64,000 bases of DNA from Anaerolineae bacterium (GTDB lineage Bacteria; Chloroflexota; Anaerolineae; 4572-78; J111). The translations under genes and the position numbers were made by a program. This document shows positions 16,946-25,056 of this stretch, one piece after another. Below the pieces are notes generated by a model that had not been told where the DNA came from, did no database searches, and was given only the letters and a program-made list of their open reading frames with translations. Location of the stretch: positions 205,586-269,585 of the forward strand of contig JAJVIM010000024.1 of assembly GCA_022071955.1 (NCBI GenBank), in the 5' to 3' direction. Each line of letters opens with the position of its first letter. Positions within the stretch are counted from its first letter, which is position 1.

Positions 16946-18102
16946 TGCTTCAATTTGAATTTGCCACCGCTTCGCGCATTATTTTTGGGGCCGGTTCGCT
17001 GGCCGATGTGGGCAGTTTGGCCGCCAACCTGGGCCGGCGGGCGCTGGTTGTTACCGGCGGCGACTCGCTGCGGGCTTCGGCCCTGCTGGATTATTTGACC
17101 CACGCCGGGGTGAGTTTTGCCACCTTTGCCGTGCTCGGCGAACCGACCACCGAGACGGCCCGCGCCGGCGCTCAAAAAGCCAGCCGCGAACGTTGCGAAC
17201 TGGTCATTGGTTTTGGCGGTGGCAGCGTCATCGATGCCGCCAAAGCCATCGCGGCGCTGCTGACCAACGGCGGCGATCCGCTGGATTATCTGGAAGTGAT
17301 TGGCCGCGGCCAGCCCCTCACCAAAGCCTCGGCGCCAACCATCGCCATTCCCACAACCGCCGGCACCGGCGCAGAAGTTACCCGCAACGCGGTGCTGCAA
17401 TCGCCGGAGCATCGGGTAAAGGTCAGCCTGCGCAGCCCAACGATGCTGCCCACCGTGGCCCTGGTCGATCCCGAACTGACCCACTCGCTGCCGCCGGCGC
17501 TCACCGCCAGCACCGGCCTCGACGCGCTGACGCAGGTCATCGAGCCGTATGTTTCCAACCTGGCCAACCCACTCACCGACGCTATTTGCATCGACGGGAT
17601 TTCACGGGCGGCCCGCTCGCTGCGGCGGGTTTTTGCCAATGGCGATGACCCTGCCGCCCGCGAGGACATGGCCCTGGTCAGCCTGTATGGCGGGTTGGCC
17701 CTGGCCAACGCCCGGCTGGGCGCGGTGCACGGTTTTGCCGGCCCGTTTGGCGGCATGTTCGATGCGCCGCACGGCGCGGTTTGCGCCGCGCTGTTGCCGC
17801 ATGTGATGCAGATGAACGTGCGGGTGCTGCGGGCGCGCCAGCCCAACAGCGACGCGCTGGTTCGCTACGAGGAGATCGCCCAGATTGTTACCGGCAATCC
17901 CGACGCCACCCCGTTTGACGCGGTTGTTTGGGTGCAGGAGCTGTGCCGCGATCTGCGCGCGCCGCGGCTGGGGGCGTATGGCCTCACCGAAAAAGATTTC
18001 CCTCGGCTGATTGACATGGCCCAAAAGGCCAGCAGTATGAAAGGCAACCCCATCAAACTGACCCCCGCCGAGTTGCAGGAAATTCTGGAGCAGGCGCTTT
18101 GA
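16945..18102 (+). CDS. Iron-containing alcohol dehydrogenase family protein
   Basis: 385 residues, normal for the group III Fe-ADH fold. NAD(P)-binding features: GGGSVIDAAKA and IAIPTTAGTGAEVTRNAV. Metal-binding positions lie in the Asp-containing LVDPELTHSLPP and helix bundle, and in the His motifs GAVHGFAGPFGG and DAPHGAVCAALLP. It probably interconverts an aldehyde or keto compound and an alcohol; maleylacetate reductase-type activity is also possible. Overlaps its neighbours by one base on each side, in a three-gene operon with the ABM and zinc ADH genes. Confidence 0.88.
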   Translation: MLQFEFATASRIIFGAGSLADVGSLAANLGRRALVVTGGDSLRASALLDYLTHAGVSFATFAVLGEPTTETARAGAQKASRERCELVIGFGGGSVIDAAKAIAALLTNGGDPLDYLEVIGRGQPLTKASAPTIAIPTTAGTGAEVTRNAVLQSPEHRVKVSLRSPTMLPTVALVDPELTHSLPPALTASTGLDALTQVIEPYVSNLANPLTDAICIDGISRAARSLRRVFANGDDPAAREDMALVSLYGGLALANARLGAVHGFAGPFGGMFDAPHGAVCAALLPHVMQMNVRVLRARQPNSDALVRYEEIAQIVTGNPDATPFDAVVWVQELCRDLRAPRLGAYGLTEKDFPRLIDMAQKASSMKGNPIKLTPAELQEILEQAL

Positions 18103-19058
18103 TGCGAGCCTTGTGGTTTGATGGCCGCCTGCAACTGCAAACTGATACACCGCCGCCGGAACCGCCGCCGGGCGAGGCGCTCATTCGCACCCAACTGGCC
18201 GGCATCTGCAATACCGATGTTGAAATTGTGCGGGGCTACAAGGGGTTTAGCGGCATTTTGGGCCACGAGTTTGTGGGCTTTGTTGAGCGGGCCGATAGCG
18301 CCCCGGAGCTGGTGGGCCGACGGGTTGTGGGCGAGATCAACGCCTACTGCGGCGAGTGCGCTACCTGCCGGCGCGGCCAGCCCACCCAATGTCCCAGCCG
18401 GACCACACTGGGCATGAATCGCCGCCACGGCGCGATGGCCGATTATTTTACGCTGCCGGCCAAACTGCTCTATTCTGTGGCCGATTCTCTGCCGGATGAG
18501 TGGGCCGTGTTTGTTGAGCCGCTGGCCGCAGCCTGCCAGATTTTGGAACAGGTAACCATCAAACCCACTGACCGGGTGGTGGTGCTGGGCGATGGCAAAT
18601 TGGGGTTGCTGGTGGCCCAGGTGCTGCAACTGACCGGCTGCCAACTGCTGGTAATTGGCAAACACCCCGGCAAACTGGATATTTTACGGCGGCGCGGCAT
18701 CGCTACCCGGCTGGTTGCCGAACCGGTAACAGGTTATGCCGATGTGGTGGTGGAGGTAACCGGCAGCGCCGCCGGTTTTGCCGCGGCCTGTCAATTGCTC
18801 CGCCCGCGCGGTATGCTGGTTCTTAAAAGCACCTTCCACGGCGATGTTCAACTCGATTTGAGCCGGCTGGTGGTTGACGAAATCACCGTGGTTGGCTCGC
18901 GCTGCGGGCCGTTTCCGGCGGCGCTGCGGCTGCTGGAACAGCGCCTCGTCGATGTGGAGCCGCTGATTCACGCCACCTACTCCCTGGCCGACGGGCTGGC
19001 TGCTTTTGAGCGGGCCGTTGAGCCGGGCGTGCTCAAAGTGCTGCTGTCGATGGCCTGA
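18102..19058 (+). CDS. Zinc-dependent medium-chain alcohol dehydrogenase
   Basis: 318 residues, a little short for the MDR family. Catalytic zinc ligands: Cys in AGICNTDVE and His in GHEFVG. The structural zinc loop is present (GECATCRRGQPTQC). A Rossmann domain follows with VVVLGDGKLGLLVAQ; the usual GxGxxG is GDGKLG. Likely oxidises an alcohol or polyol with NAD(P). The ATG at 18102 overlaps the preceding stop by one base. The operon ends here, with the convergent cyclophilin gene starting 2 nt beyond. Confidence 0.87.
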   Translation: MRALWFDGRLQLQTDTPPPEPPPGEALIRTQLAGICNTDVEIVRGYKGFSGILGHEFVGFVERADSAPELVGRRVVGEINAYCGECATCRRGQPTQCPSRTTLGMNRRHGAMADYFTLPAKLLYSVADSLPDEWAVFVEPLAAACQILEQVTIKPTDRVVVLGDGKLGLLVAQVLQLTGCQLLVIGKHPGKLDILRRRGIATRLVAEPVTGYADVVVEVTGSAAGFAAACQLLRPRGMLVLKSTFHGDVQLDLSRLVVDEITVVGSRCGPFPAALRLLEQRLVDVEPLIHATYSLADGLAAFERAVEPGVLKVLLSMA

Positions 19059-19059
19059 C

Positions 19060-20025
19060 CTATTGTTGAACAATAATCCGCTCGATTTTATCCCCCACCT
19101 CAATGGAGCGGACCACGTCCATGCCCTGTTCAACCTGCCCAAAAACGCTGTACTCGCCATCTAAAAATGGGGTGGGGGCCAGCGTGATGTAAAACTGGCT
19201 GCCGCTCGAATCGCGGTTGGGGTTAACCTGATCCGGCAGACGGGCCATTGCCAGCGCCCCTTCGCCGTGTTTTAACGTAAACTCGCCGGGGATGGTGTAG
19301 CCCGGTTCGCCCTGGCCGGTGCCCAGCGGGTCACCGCCCTGAATCACAAAGCCCGGCTCCACCCGGTGAAACGTCAACCCGTCGTAAAAACCCTGCTGGC
19401 TCAAAAAGATGAAGTTGTTAACGCTTTCCGGGGCGTTGACGGCATCCAGCGAAACCACAATATTGCCTTTGCTGGTGATGATGGTGGCCTGATAAACCTT
19501 ATTGGGATCAATGCTCATGTCCGGTTTGGCGCTGTAATAATTGGCCCGGTCGGCGGGCGGCACCTGCGCCAGCGGGCCGGGCGGAGGCAGCTCGGCCGCG
19601 GTGCCTGTGGCGGTAGTGGTGGCGGTGATCACGTTGTTTTCCGGCGTGGGCGCGGGTTCGGAGGTTGGCGGCGGGGCAGCGGGCGGCTGGCCCAGCTCGA
19701 TGACCGTGGTGGGGCCGCGCACTTCGCCCAGCACCGATGTAGCCGGATAGCCCTCGGCTTCAACCGTAAATTTGGCCCAGTCGTGCAGCTCCAGCCGGTC
19801 CGAATCAAATGCCAGTTGGGCCACGCCTTCGGTATTGGTTGTACCGCTGACCGTGTAGCGAACATCGATCTGGGCCGTAATGTTGGCCCCGGCGATGACC
19901 CGGCCGGTTTGGGCATCCTGCACTTTAACCTGATGCTCCACCGGAGCCGGCGTGCCGGCACAGCCGGTGAGTCCCCAAAAAACAACAAGTAAGCCCCAAA
20001 GGGTGTTTCTGCGAAACGCGCTCAT
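19060..20025 (-). CDS. Lipoprotein peptidyl-prolyl cis-trans isomerase (cyclophilin)
   Basis: 321 residues. The signal ends in lipobox LTGC (about residue 22). A beta-sandwich domain like carboxypeptidase-regulatory/Ig modules (about 30-105: VIAGANITAQ, TNTEGVAQLAF) is followed by a Pro/Thr linker and a cyclophilin domain (about 178-321) with TFHRVEPGFVIQGGDP (catalytic Arg), SSGSQFYITLAP and FGQVEQGMDVV. It should catalyse prolyl isomerisation in proteins outside the cytoplasmic membrane. Monocistronic on the minus strand. Confidence 0.9.
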   Translation of the reverse strand: MSAFRRNTLWGLLVVFWGLTGCAGTPAPVEHQVKVQDAQTGRVIAGANITAQIDVRYTVSGTTNTEGVAQLAFDSDRLELHDWAKFTVEAEGYPATSVLGEVRGPTTVIELGQPPAAPPPTSEPAPTPENNVITATTTATGTAAELPPPGPLAQVPPADRANYYSAKPDMSIDPNKVYQATIITSKGNIVVSLDAVNAPESVNNFIFLSQQGFYDGLTFHRVEPGFVIQGGDPLGTGQGEPGYTIPGEFTLKHGEGALAMARLPDQVNPNRDSSGSQFYITLAPTPFLDGEYSVFGQVEQGMDVVRSIEVGDKIERIIVQQ

Positions 20026-20376
20026 GCCAGTGTGAGTCCTTGAATAAGATTTTTCCCCTCCACAAATAGCACAAGTTGAAAAATTTCACAAATTATCTGC
20101 CGGGCAGGTTCAACCCCGGCCGGCGGCCCGAATACCGGGACAAATCGATTTTTAAGATGGATTTAAGGTTTGGATAAGCTTTTTTTAAGGACTTATGAAT
20201 TTGTTTGTGATAACATCTCACTATTCATAACCAAAACCAGTGGGTACACTAGGTGATAACGCCGCCGGAACCCAGGCCTCCTCAAACTAATACCTGCCCA
20301 ACAATTGAATCCCGATTGAGCCAGGCTTTGTAACACGCAACGAACTGCGTAAACGCTAGAAAAGATCGGAGGTGCT
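20026..20376. other. Intergenic region without a recognisable gene
   Basis: 351 nt between divergent genes. I see no credible reading frame or strong hairpin. The word GTGATAAC (or TGATAAC) occurs twice, near 20207 and 20253, and once more near 8737, which could be chance or a regulator site. Promoters for the cyclophilin and flavin monooxygenase genes must lie here. Confidence 0.5.
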
Positions 20377-21612
20377 ATGGCTAAACAGATAGAAACTGTT
20401 ATCATCGGTGGCGGGCAGGCCGGGCTTGCCCTCAGTTATTACCTGACTCAACAGCAGCACGAACACATTGTGCTGGAGCAAGCGGCCGAAATTGGCCATG
20501 CCTGGCGTAATGGCCGCTGGGATTCCTTTACCCTGGTGACCCCTAATTGGGCCTTTCGCTTGCCCGGGGCGGAATATCAGGGTGACGCCCCACACGGTTT
20601 TATGCCGCGCTCAGAAATTATTAGTCACTTTGAACATTATGTGGCACAGTTCAGGCTTCCGGTCCGTTATCGTGTTCGGGTTACCGCAGTCTCGCCAAAG
20701 CCAAACGGGCGCGGTTATCTGGTCAGCGCCGATGACGCAACCTTTGAAGCGGCCAACGTAGTGATTGCAACCGGGTTATTTCAGCGACCCCGGTTACCAG
20801 TTTTTTGCCCCAACTTGCCGCCAGAGATCATGCAGCTTCACTCCGGCCAATATCGCAGCCCGCAGTCGCTGCCGCCCGGCGCGGTGCTGGTAGTCGGCAG
20901 CGCCCAATCCGGCTGCCAAATTGCGGAAGAACTTTATTTGAGCGGACGCCAGGTTTATCTGTGCGTGTGCAGCGCGGGCCGCGCTCCCCGCCGCTATCGG
21001 GGCAAAGATATTTACGAGTGGTTGAATCTGAGCGGCTTTTTGGCCAGGACGGCTGATAAACTACCGTCGCTGCAGGCCCGGTTTGCCGGCAATCCCCACG
21101 TTTCCGGTAAAGGCGGCGGACGCACTCTTAATTTGCATCAATTTGCCCGGGATGGCGTGGTGTTATTGGGCCGTATCGCGGGGGCGCAGAACGGCAAAAT
21201 TATGTTGGCCCCAGACCTGATGGAGAACCTTGCCAAAGTTGATAAATTTGAGAGCGATGTGCTCAAAATGATTGACACCTACATCGAGCTGAACGGGCTG
21301 GCCGTACCGGAAGAGCACGTGCCTCAACTGCGCGATGGCTATCAGGCAAATGTTGTCCGCGAGCTTGATTGCAAATCTGCCGGTATCAGCACGGTCATTT
21401 GGGCGATGGGTTACGCCTTTGACTTTAGCCTGGTCAGGCTCCCAATTTTTGATAACGATGGATACCCGATGCAGCAGCGCGGAGTTACCGGTTATCCCGG
21501 TTTATATTTTTTGGGGTTGCCGTGGCTGCACACCCAAAAATCCGGCCTGCTCCTCGGAGTGGGAGAAGACGCAGCTTATCTGGTGTCCAAAATTGTAAAT
21601 CAAAGAAAATAG
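20377..21612 (+). CDS. FAD-dependent monooxygenase (CzcO/flavin-containing monooxygenase-like)
   Basis: 411 residues. FAD-binding dinucleotide fold at the N terminus (IIGGGQAGLALSYYL) and a second NADPH-binding one in the middle (VLVVGSAQSGCQIAEEL), the arrangement of flavin-containing monooxygenases and CzcO-like proteins. The C-terminal GLYFLGLPWLHTQKSGLLLGVGEDA is the family ending. It likely hydroxylates a small molecule or is a flavoprotein oxidoreductase; substrate unknown. Start follows ATCGGAGGTG. Codon usage is visibly less GC-biased than neighbouring genes, which hints at later acquisition. Confidence 0.88.
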   Translation: MAKQIETVIIGGGQAGLALSYYLTQQQHEHIVLEQAAEIGHAWRNGRWDSFTLVTPNWAFRLPGAEYQGDAPHGFMPRSEIISHFEHYVAQFRLPVRYRVRVTAVSPKPNGRGYLVSADDATFEAANVVIATGLFQRPRLPVFCPNLPPEIMQLHSGQYRSPQSLPPGAVLVVGSAQSGCQIAEELYLSGRQVYLCVCSAGRAPRRYRGKDIYEWLNLSGFLARTADKLPSLQARFAGNPHVSGKGGGRTLNLHQFARDGVVLLGRIAGAQNGKIMLAPDLMENLAKVDKFESDVLKMIDTYIELNGLAVPEEHVPQLRDGYQANVVRELDCKSAGISTVIWAMGYAFDFSLVRLPIFDNDGYPMQQRGVTGYPGLYFLGLPWLHTQKSGLLLGVGEDAAYLVSKIVNQRK

Positions 21613-21716
21613 AGGGTTGCACTACAGCAACGGGAATAAAAATGAGGAGATCACGCTTGTCGCGTAATTGTCGGGCTGTAAGCCCAACCTGCAATTTCTA
21701 CATTCGCTGACTCGCT

Positions 21717-21849
21717 TATTTTCACAGGAGTGCTACCGAAGCTGCGCCACAGTAACGGAGAATGAGAATCTTTCACCCCCACCCGTCGCTGCGCGACTCC
21801 CTCCCCCTGTCAGGGGGAGGGTTGGGGAGGGGGGCTATTTTCACAGGAG
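21717..21849. repeat. 14-bp direct repeats flanking a C/G-hairpin insertion
   Basis: TATTTTCACAGGAG occurs at 21717-21730 and again at 21836-21849. Between them lies about 105 nt ending in a CCCTCCCCCTG / CAGGGGGAGGG hairpin plus TTGGGGAGGGGGG, the same right-hand part found in the triple-hairpin elements. The second direct repeat supplies the AGGAG ribosome-binding site of the next gene. It looks like an insertion with target duplication, or a duplication by strand slippage. Confidence 0.7.
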
Positions 21850-21856
21850 ATAGGTA

Positions 21857-22156
21857 ATGAATAATATGGTTATCACTATTTTGGAGGCGCAGGTTGCGCC
21901 CGACAAATGGGCGGTGCTCGAAACAGCCTACCAGTCCGCCATCGAAAAGCTGGATCGGGGAATTGTTGAAACATTCCTTATCCAAAGCGCGACAACGTCG
22001 GAGATATGGCGCATCATCACTGTTTGGCGTAGCCGTGAGGCTTTAGAGGAAATACGCAAATCCGGCGAGACGCCGCGCGGCATTTTAATATTTCGGTCAG
22101 CCGGGGCCGAGCCTGCGCTATCGGTCTTTGGCGTAGCCGCCCATGCTGCCGCTTAA
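21857..22156 (+). CDS. Small ABM-like (dimeric alpha/beta barrel) protein
   Basis: 99 residues. The pattern of first strand (MVITILEAQVAP), helix (AVLETAYQSAIEKL), strand (IVETFLIQSA), strand (EIWRIITVWRSREALEEI) fits a single ABM/stress-response barrel domain. Substrate unknown. The start follows AGGAGATAGGTA from the 14-bp repeat. A membrane-protein gene follows after 21 nt. Confidence 0.62.
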   Translation: MNNMVITILEAQVAPDKWAVLETAYQSAIEKLDRGIVETFLIQSATTSEIWRIITVWRSREALEEIRKSGETPRGILIFRSAGAEPALSVFGVAAHAAA

Positions 22157-22177
22157 CCGTGCCCGGGGTTGTGCCGG

Positions 22178-22714
22178 ATGAAGGGATTTTTCAACCTAAT
22201 CGGTTTAATTGCTGGTATCTTTCTCTTCGCGGTGCTGGTGGATCAAATCACGCCGCTCAAACAGCTCGACGCGTACTTGAAAGAACACCCTCAACCGTGG
22301 GCCGGCCTCACGTTGGGCGCGGCGGCGGTGGGTTTTGGACTGCTCATTTTGGTTTGGATCAGTTGGGGGCAGCTCACCGGCCGCCCGATGAGCGAGGATG
22401 AAGCCCGAGAATTTATGAGCCGGAATGCGGGTACGCCCGTGGTCAACCGCGTTTTTCGGGGCAAAGCCGCCGGGATTGCTACGCCCGAAGGAGTGGCCAC
22501 GTTTCGCCAGGTTAAAGATGCGTTTCGCACCGGCAACTGGCTGCGCGATCCCCGTATGCGCGTTTTTTGTGTTGGCACGGTTGGCCTGCTGCTCCTGCTG
22601 CTCGGCGGCTTTGGCTTTTTTGTGGTGACCGGCCCGCCCGCCGTCAAAGTTATTTGCGCCGGGGCCTTGCTTTACGCTTTTGGACGGACAGCCTGGGCCT
22701 TTTGGCAGGCGTAA
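22178..22714 (+). CDS. Membrane protein of unknown function
   Basis: 178 residues: two hydrophobic segments at the N terminus (about 5-22 and 38-62), a soluble middle with basic and acidic residues (MSEDEAREFMSRN), and two at the C terminus (about 124-145 and 150-172). I recognise no family. ATG at 22178 preferred over a TTG three codons earlier. Probably co-transcribed with the ABM-like gene; its end is 14 nt from the convergent ABC exporter gene. Confidence 0.6.
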   Translation: MKGFFNLIGLIAGIFLFAVLVDQITPLKQLDAYLKEHPQPWAGLTLGAAAVGFGLLILVWISWGQLTGRPMSEDEAREFMSRNAGTPVVNRVFRGKAAGIATPEGVATFRQVKDAFRTGNWLRDPRMRVFCVGTVGLLLLLLGGFGFFVVTGPPAVKVICAGALLYAFGRTAWAFWQA

Positions 22715-22728
22715 CGTAACGGAGCGTT

Positions 22729-24573
22729 CTATTCCAGCTCAACATCATCCGGCGCCCGGCCAAATTTGGCGGCGTGCAGCGAGTCGTAGGCATACGGCGA
22801 CTGGTGTCGAAAATAGGTGTTATACAACTCGGCGTAGTGGCCGCCCTGCTGCATTAAATTGTCGTGGCTGCCCTGCTCGATGATTTGCCCCTGTTTGAGC
22901 ACCAAAATCCGGTCAACCGCGCGCACGGTGACCAGCCGGTGAGCAATCAATATCGACGTGCTCTGTTTGAGGATCAGGTCCATCGCTTCCTGAATTTGGG
23001 CCTCGGTAAAGGGGTCAACACTGGCCGTGGCCTCGTCCAAAATAAAGATAGCCGGCTGCTGGGCCAGCACCCGGGCCAACGCCACCAACTGCCGCTGGCC
23101 CATCGACAACCGGCCGCCGCGCTCGCCAACATCGGTGTGCAGGCCGTTGGGCAGCGTTTCCAGCCACTCGCCGCCGCCAATCTGGCGGGCAATAGCCTCG
23201 ATGCCGGCCTCGCTCAGCTCCGGCCGGGCGTAGCGAATGTTATCGGCCACGCTGCCGGCAAACAAAAACGGTACCTGCGACACAATGCCGAGCTGGCGGC
23301 GAAAACTTTGCAGCTCCAGCGTGCGGATGTCCTGCCCATCGATGCAAATCTGGCCGCCCTGAAATTCGTAAAAACGGGTGAGCAGTTTGACAATGCTGCT
23401 TTTGCCCGCGCCGGTGTGGCCCACCAAAGCAATGCTTTCGCCGGGCGCAATCCGCAGCGAAAAATTGCGCAGCACCTGCTCCTGTTTGCTGTAGCGAAAA
23501 TCAACCCGGTCAAAGGTGATTTCGCCACGCAGCTTGTGCGCTGCCGGGCGATTGTTGGTTTGCTGCACGGTCGGTTGGGCGTCGATGAGGGCAAAAATGC
23601 GCTCGCTGGCGGCCAGCCCGGCCTGAAACTGGCTCCAAAAGGCCGAAATGTTGATCATTGGAAACCAGAAGCGGTCGACGCTGGCCATAAACAGGTACCA
23701 CGCCCCCACCGAAACCAGCCCGGTTTGCACCGACAGCCCGCCCCAGTACAGCAGCGCCGCAATGCCAAAGCTGGACATCACGTTGAGCACCGGAAAAACG
23801 TTGCTCAGCACAAAACCGCGCCGCAAATTAACCTGATAACTTTGCTCGTTAACCTCGGCAAATCCGGCGTAAATGGCGGCTTCCTGCCGAAAATTTTTGG
23901 CGATGCTGATGCCGGTAACCGCTTCCTGAATGGCTGCGTTCACGTTGCCCAGCGCCCGCGACGATTTGCGGGTAACAAAGCGGGCCAGCCGCCGAAAGAA
24001 GAGCGTCAGCATGACTACAAACGGCCCCAGCGCCAGCAGCGCCAGCGTAAGCTGCCACGAAATAAAAAACAGGATGGCCAGCAAAATCACCACCAGCAAA
24101 ACCTGGGTGGCCAACTCGGTGATGAGTTGCACCACCTGAATAAATTCCTGCGAGTCGGTGGTGATGCGGCTGATGATCCGGCCCGATTCAAACTCGTCAA
24201 AAAAGGACAGATCGTGGTTGATGGTGGCCGTAAAGGCATCGCGCCGCATATCAGAAACCACATCGCCAATAATCCGAATCTGGATGCGTCGCCGCACCCA
24301 ATTGGCGGCCCACACCCCAACCCCGGAGAGGAACATCAGGCCTACCAGCACGGTAATCAGGGTGACACCCGGCTGGCCGGCCAGCGCGCCCATTCCCCGC
24401 GACACAATCAGCGGCTGGGCCACCCCGGCCACCGAAACGAGCGTAACATACACTGTCACCCAGACCACCTGCCGGTGGTAGGGAGCAAAATAACTAAAAA
24501 TACGCCGCATCAACTCCGCGTCGGAGTACTGGCGGTCATAAGCTTCGGTATCTAATCCGGAAAAAACACCCAT
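22729..24573 (-). CDS. ABC exporter half-transporter, subunit with canonical Walker B
   Basis: 614 residues: six-helix exporter membrane domain (about 30-340) then an ATPase domain with Walker A GHTGAGKSS (about 385), Q loop in FRRQLGIVSQVPFLF, signature LSMGQRQL (about 488), Walker B FILDEATASVD with catalytic Glu (about 512), and H-loop IAHRLV. Together with the gene at 25050-26822 it should form a heterodimeric multidrug/lipid-type exporter. Its signature is non-canonical (Met for Gly), which matches the degenerate partner site. It is separated from the partner only by the four-helix-bundle cassette. Start follows GAGGTCTC. Confidence 0.93.
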   Translation of the reverse strand: MGVFSGLDTEAYDRQYSDAELMRRIFSYFAPYHRQVVWVTVYVTLVSVAGVAQPLIVSRGMGALAGQPGVTLITVLVGLMFLSGVGVWAANWVRRRIQIRIIGDVVSDMRRDAFTATINHDLSFFDEFESGRIISRITTDSQEFIQVVQLITELATQVLLVVILLAILFFISWQLTLALLALGPFVVMLTLFFRRLARFVTRKSSRALGNVNAAIQEAVTGISIAKNFRQEAAIYAGFAEVNEQSYQVNLRRGFVLSNVFPVLNVMSSFGIAALLYWGGLSVQTGLVSVGAWYLFMASVDRFWFPMINISAFWSQFQAGLAASERIFALIDAQPTVQQTNNRPAAHKLRGEITFDRVDFRYSKQEQVLRNFSLRIAPGESIALVGHTGAGKSSIVKLLTRFYEFQGGQICIDGQDIRTLELQSFRRQLGIVSQVPFLFAGSVADNIRYARPELSEAGIEAIARQIGGGEWLETLPNGLHTDVGERGGRLSMGQRQLVALARVLAQQPAIFILDEATASVDPFTEAQIQEAMDLILKQSTSILIAHRLVTVRAVDRILVLKQGQIIEQGSHDNLMQQGGHYAELYNTYFRHQSPYAYDSLHAAKFGRAPDDVELE

Positions 24574-24576
24574 GAG

Positions 24577-24621
24577 ACCTCAATGACGAATGACGAATTA
24601 TGAATGACGAATGATGAATTA
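24577..24621. repeat. Heptad array, downstream side of the four-helix-bundle gene
   Basis: On the minus strand the stop codon TAA is inside the first unit TTCATAA, followed by further units TTCATCA, TTCGTCA, TTCATAA, TTCGTCA, TTCGTCA in unbroken 7-nt register up to the GAGGT ribosome-binding site of the next exporter gene. Confidence 0.85.
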
Positions 24622-24981
24622 TGAACGTTTACTCTTTTGGATGATTGTGAACAGAATTTTGGTAATTTCTTCTGTTTCGTTGAGAATTGGTGTCATGCGG
24701 TCAACAGACACCAATTCCGCATCAACAATCAAGCGAAGCCAATATTCGGATTCACGGGCTTCTTTTAGAGCAAGGTTTATTTTGTGGACAAAATCGGGAT
24801 TGCTTTGCCCGGATTGTGCCTCAGCCACATTTGCTCCAATCGAGGTGCCAGCCCGAAGCAACTGTTTTCCAATTACGCGTCCCACCTCATCTTGCTCGAT
24901 GACTCTGAACAACTTGATGATTCGCAGTGAGTACGCTCTGGTGCGCTCGCAAATATCCTGCCCTTTGTAATTTTCTGCCAT
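24619..24981 (-). CDS. Four-helix-bundle protein (S23/IVS-encoded type)
   Basis: 120 residues, all helical: ICERTRAYSLRIIKLF, then VGRVIGKQLLRAGTSIGANVAEA, HKINLALKEARESEYWLRL, and a C-terminal helix. This is the family of proteins encoded in 23S rRNA intervening sequences (bIVP) and structurally related to Avd of diversity-generating retroelements; biochemical role unknown, nucleic-acid binding suspected. No reverse transcriptase or variable repeat is nearby. Start follows CAGGAG. A small palindrome AAAGTTTGCCAACTTT precedes it. Base composition is much more AT-rich than its neighbours, which indicates transfer. Confidence 0.9.
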   Translation of the reverse strand: MAENYKGQDICERTRAYSLRIIKLFRVIEQDEVGRVIGKQLLRAGTSIGANVAEAQSGQSNPDFVHKINLALKEARESEYWLRLIVDAELVSVDRMTPILNETEEITKILFTIIQKSKRS

Positions 24982-25022
24982 GTATTGTCACTCCTGGAAT
25001 TTTAAAGTTGGCAAACTTTTGG

Positions 25023-25056
25023 TCATTGGTAATTCATAATTCGTAATTGCTAATTG
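25023..25056. repeat. Heptad array, upstream side of the four-helix-bundle gene
   Basis: On the minus strand the units run CAATTAG, CAATTAC, GAATTAT, GAATTAC, CAATGAC; the first contains the TAG stop of the upstream exporter gene. The array is inverted relative to the one on the other side of the small gene. Confidence 0.82.

Larger units (their letters stand above)
24574..25052 (-). mobile_element. Candidate cassette: four-helix-bundle gene between inverted heptad arrays
   Basis: Fills the junction of two co-directional ABC exporter genes. 24592-24614 matches the reverse complement of 25023-25045 at 20 of 23 positions, so the outer arrays are inverted repeats; each array is built of 7-nt units (TTCGTCA and GAATTAT types). 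The upstream exporter's stop codon TAG lies inside the first unit, and the array on the other side ends at the GAGGT ribosome-binding site of the next exporter gene. The transcript could fold with the small gene in the loop, like intervening sequences in 23S rRNA. Mobility is inferred, not shown. Confidence 0.6.

Noticed and set aside
24619..24981. Diversity-generating retroelement accessory gene (Avd)
   Set aside because: The fold family is related, but no reverse transcriptase, template repeat or variable target gene lies nearby, and the flanking arrays are not template/variable repeats.
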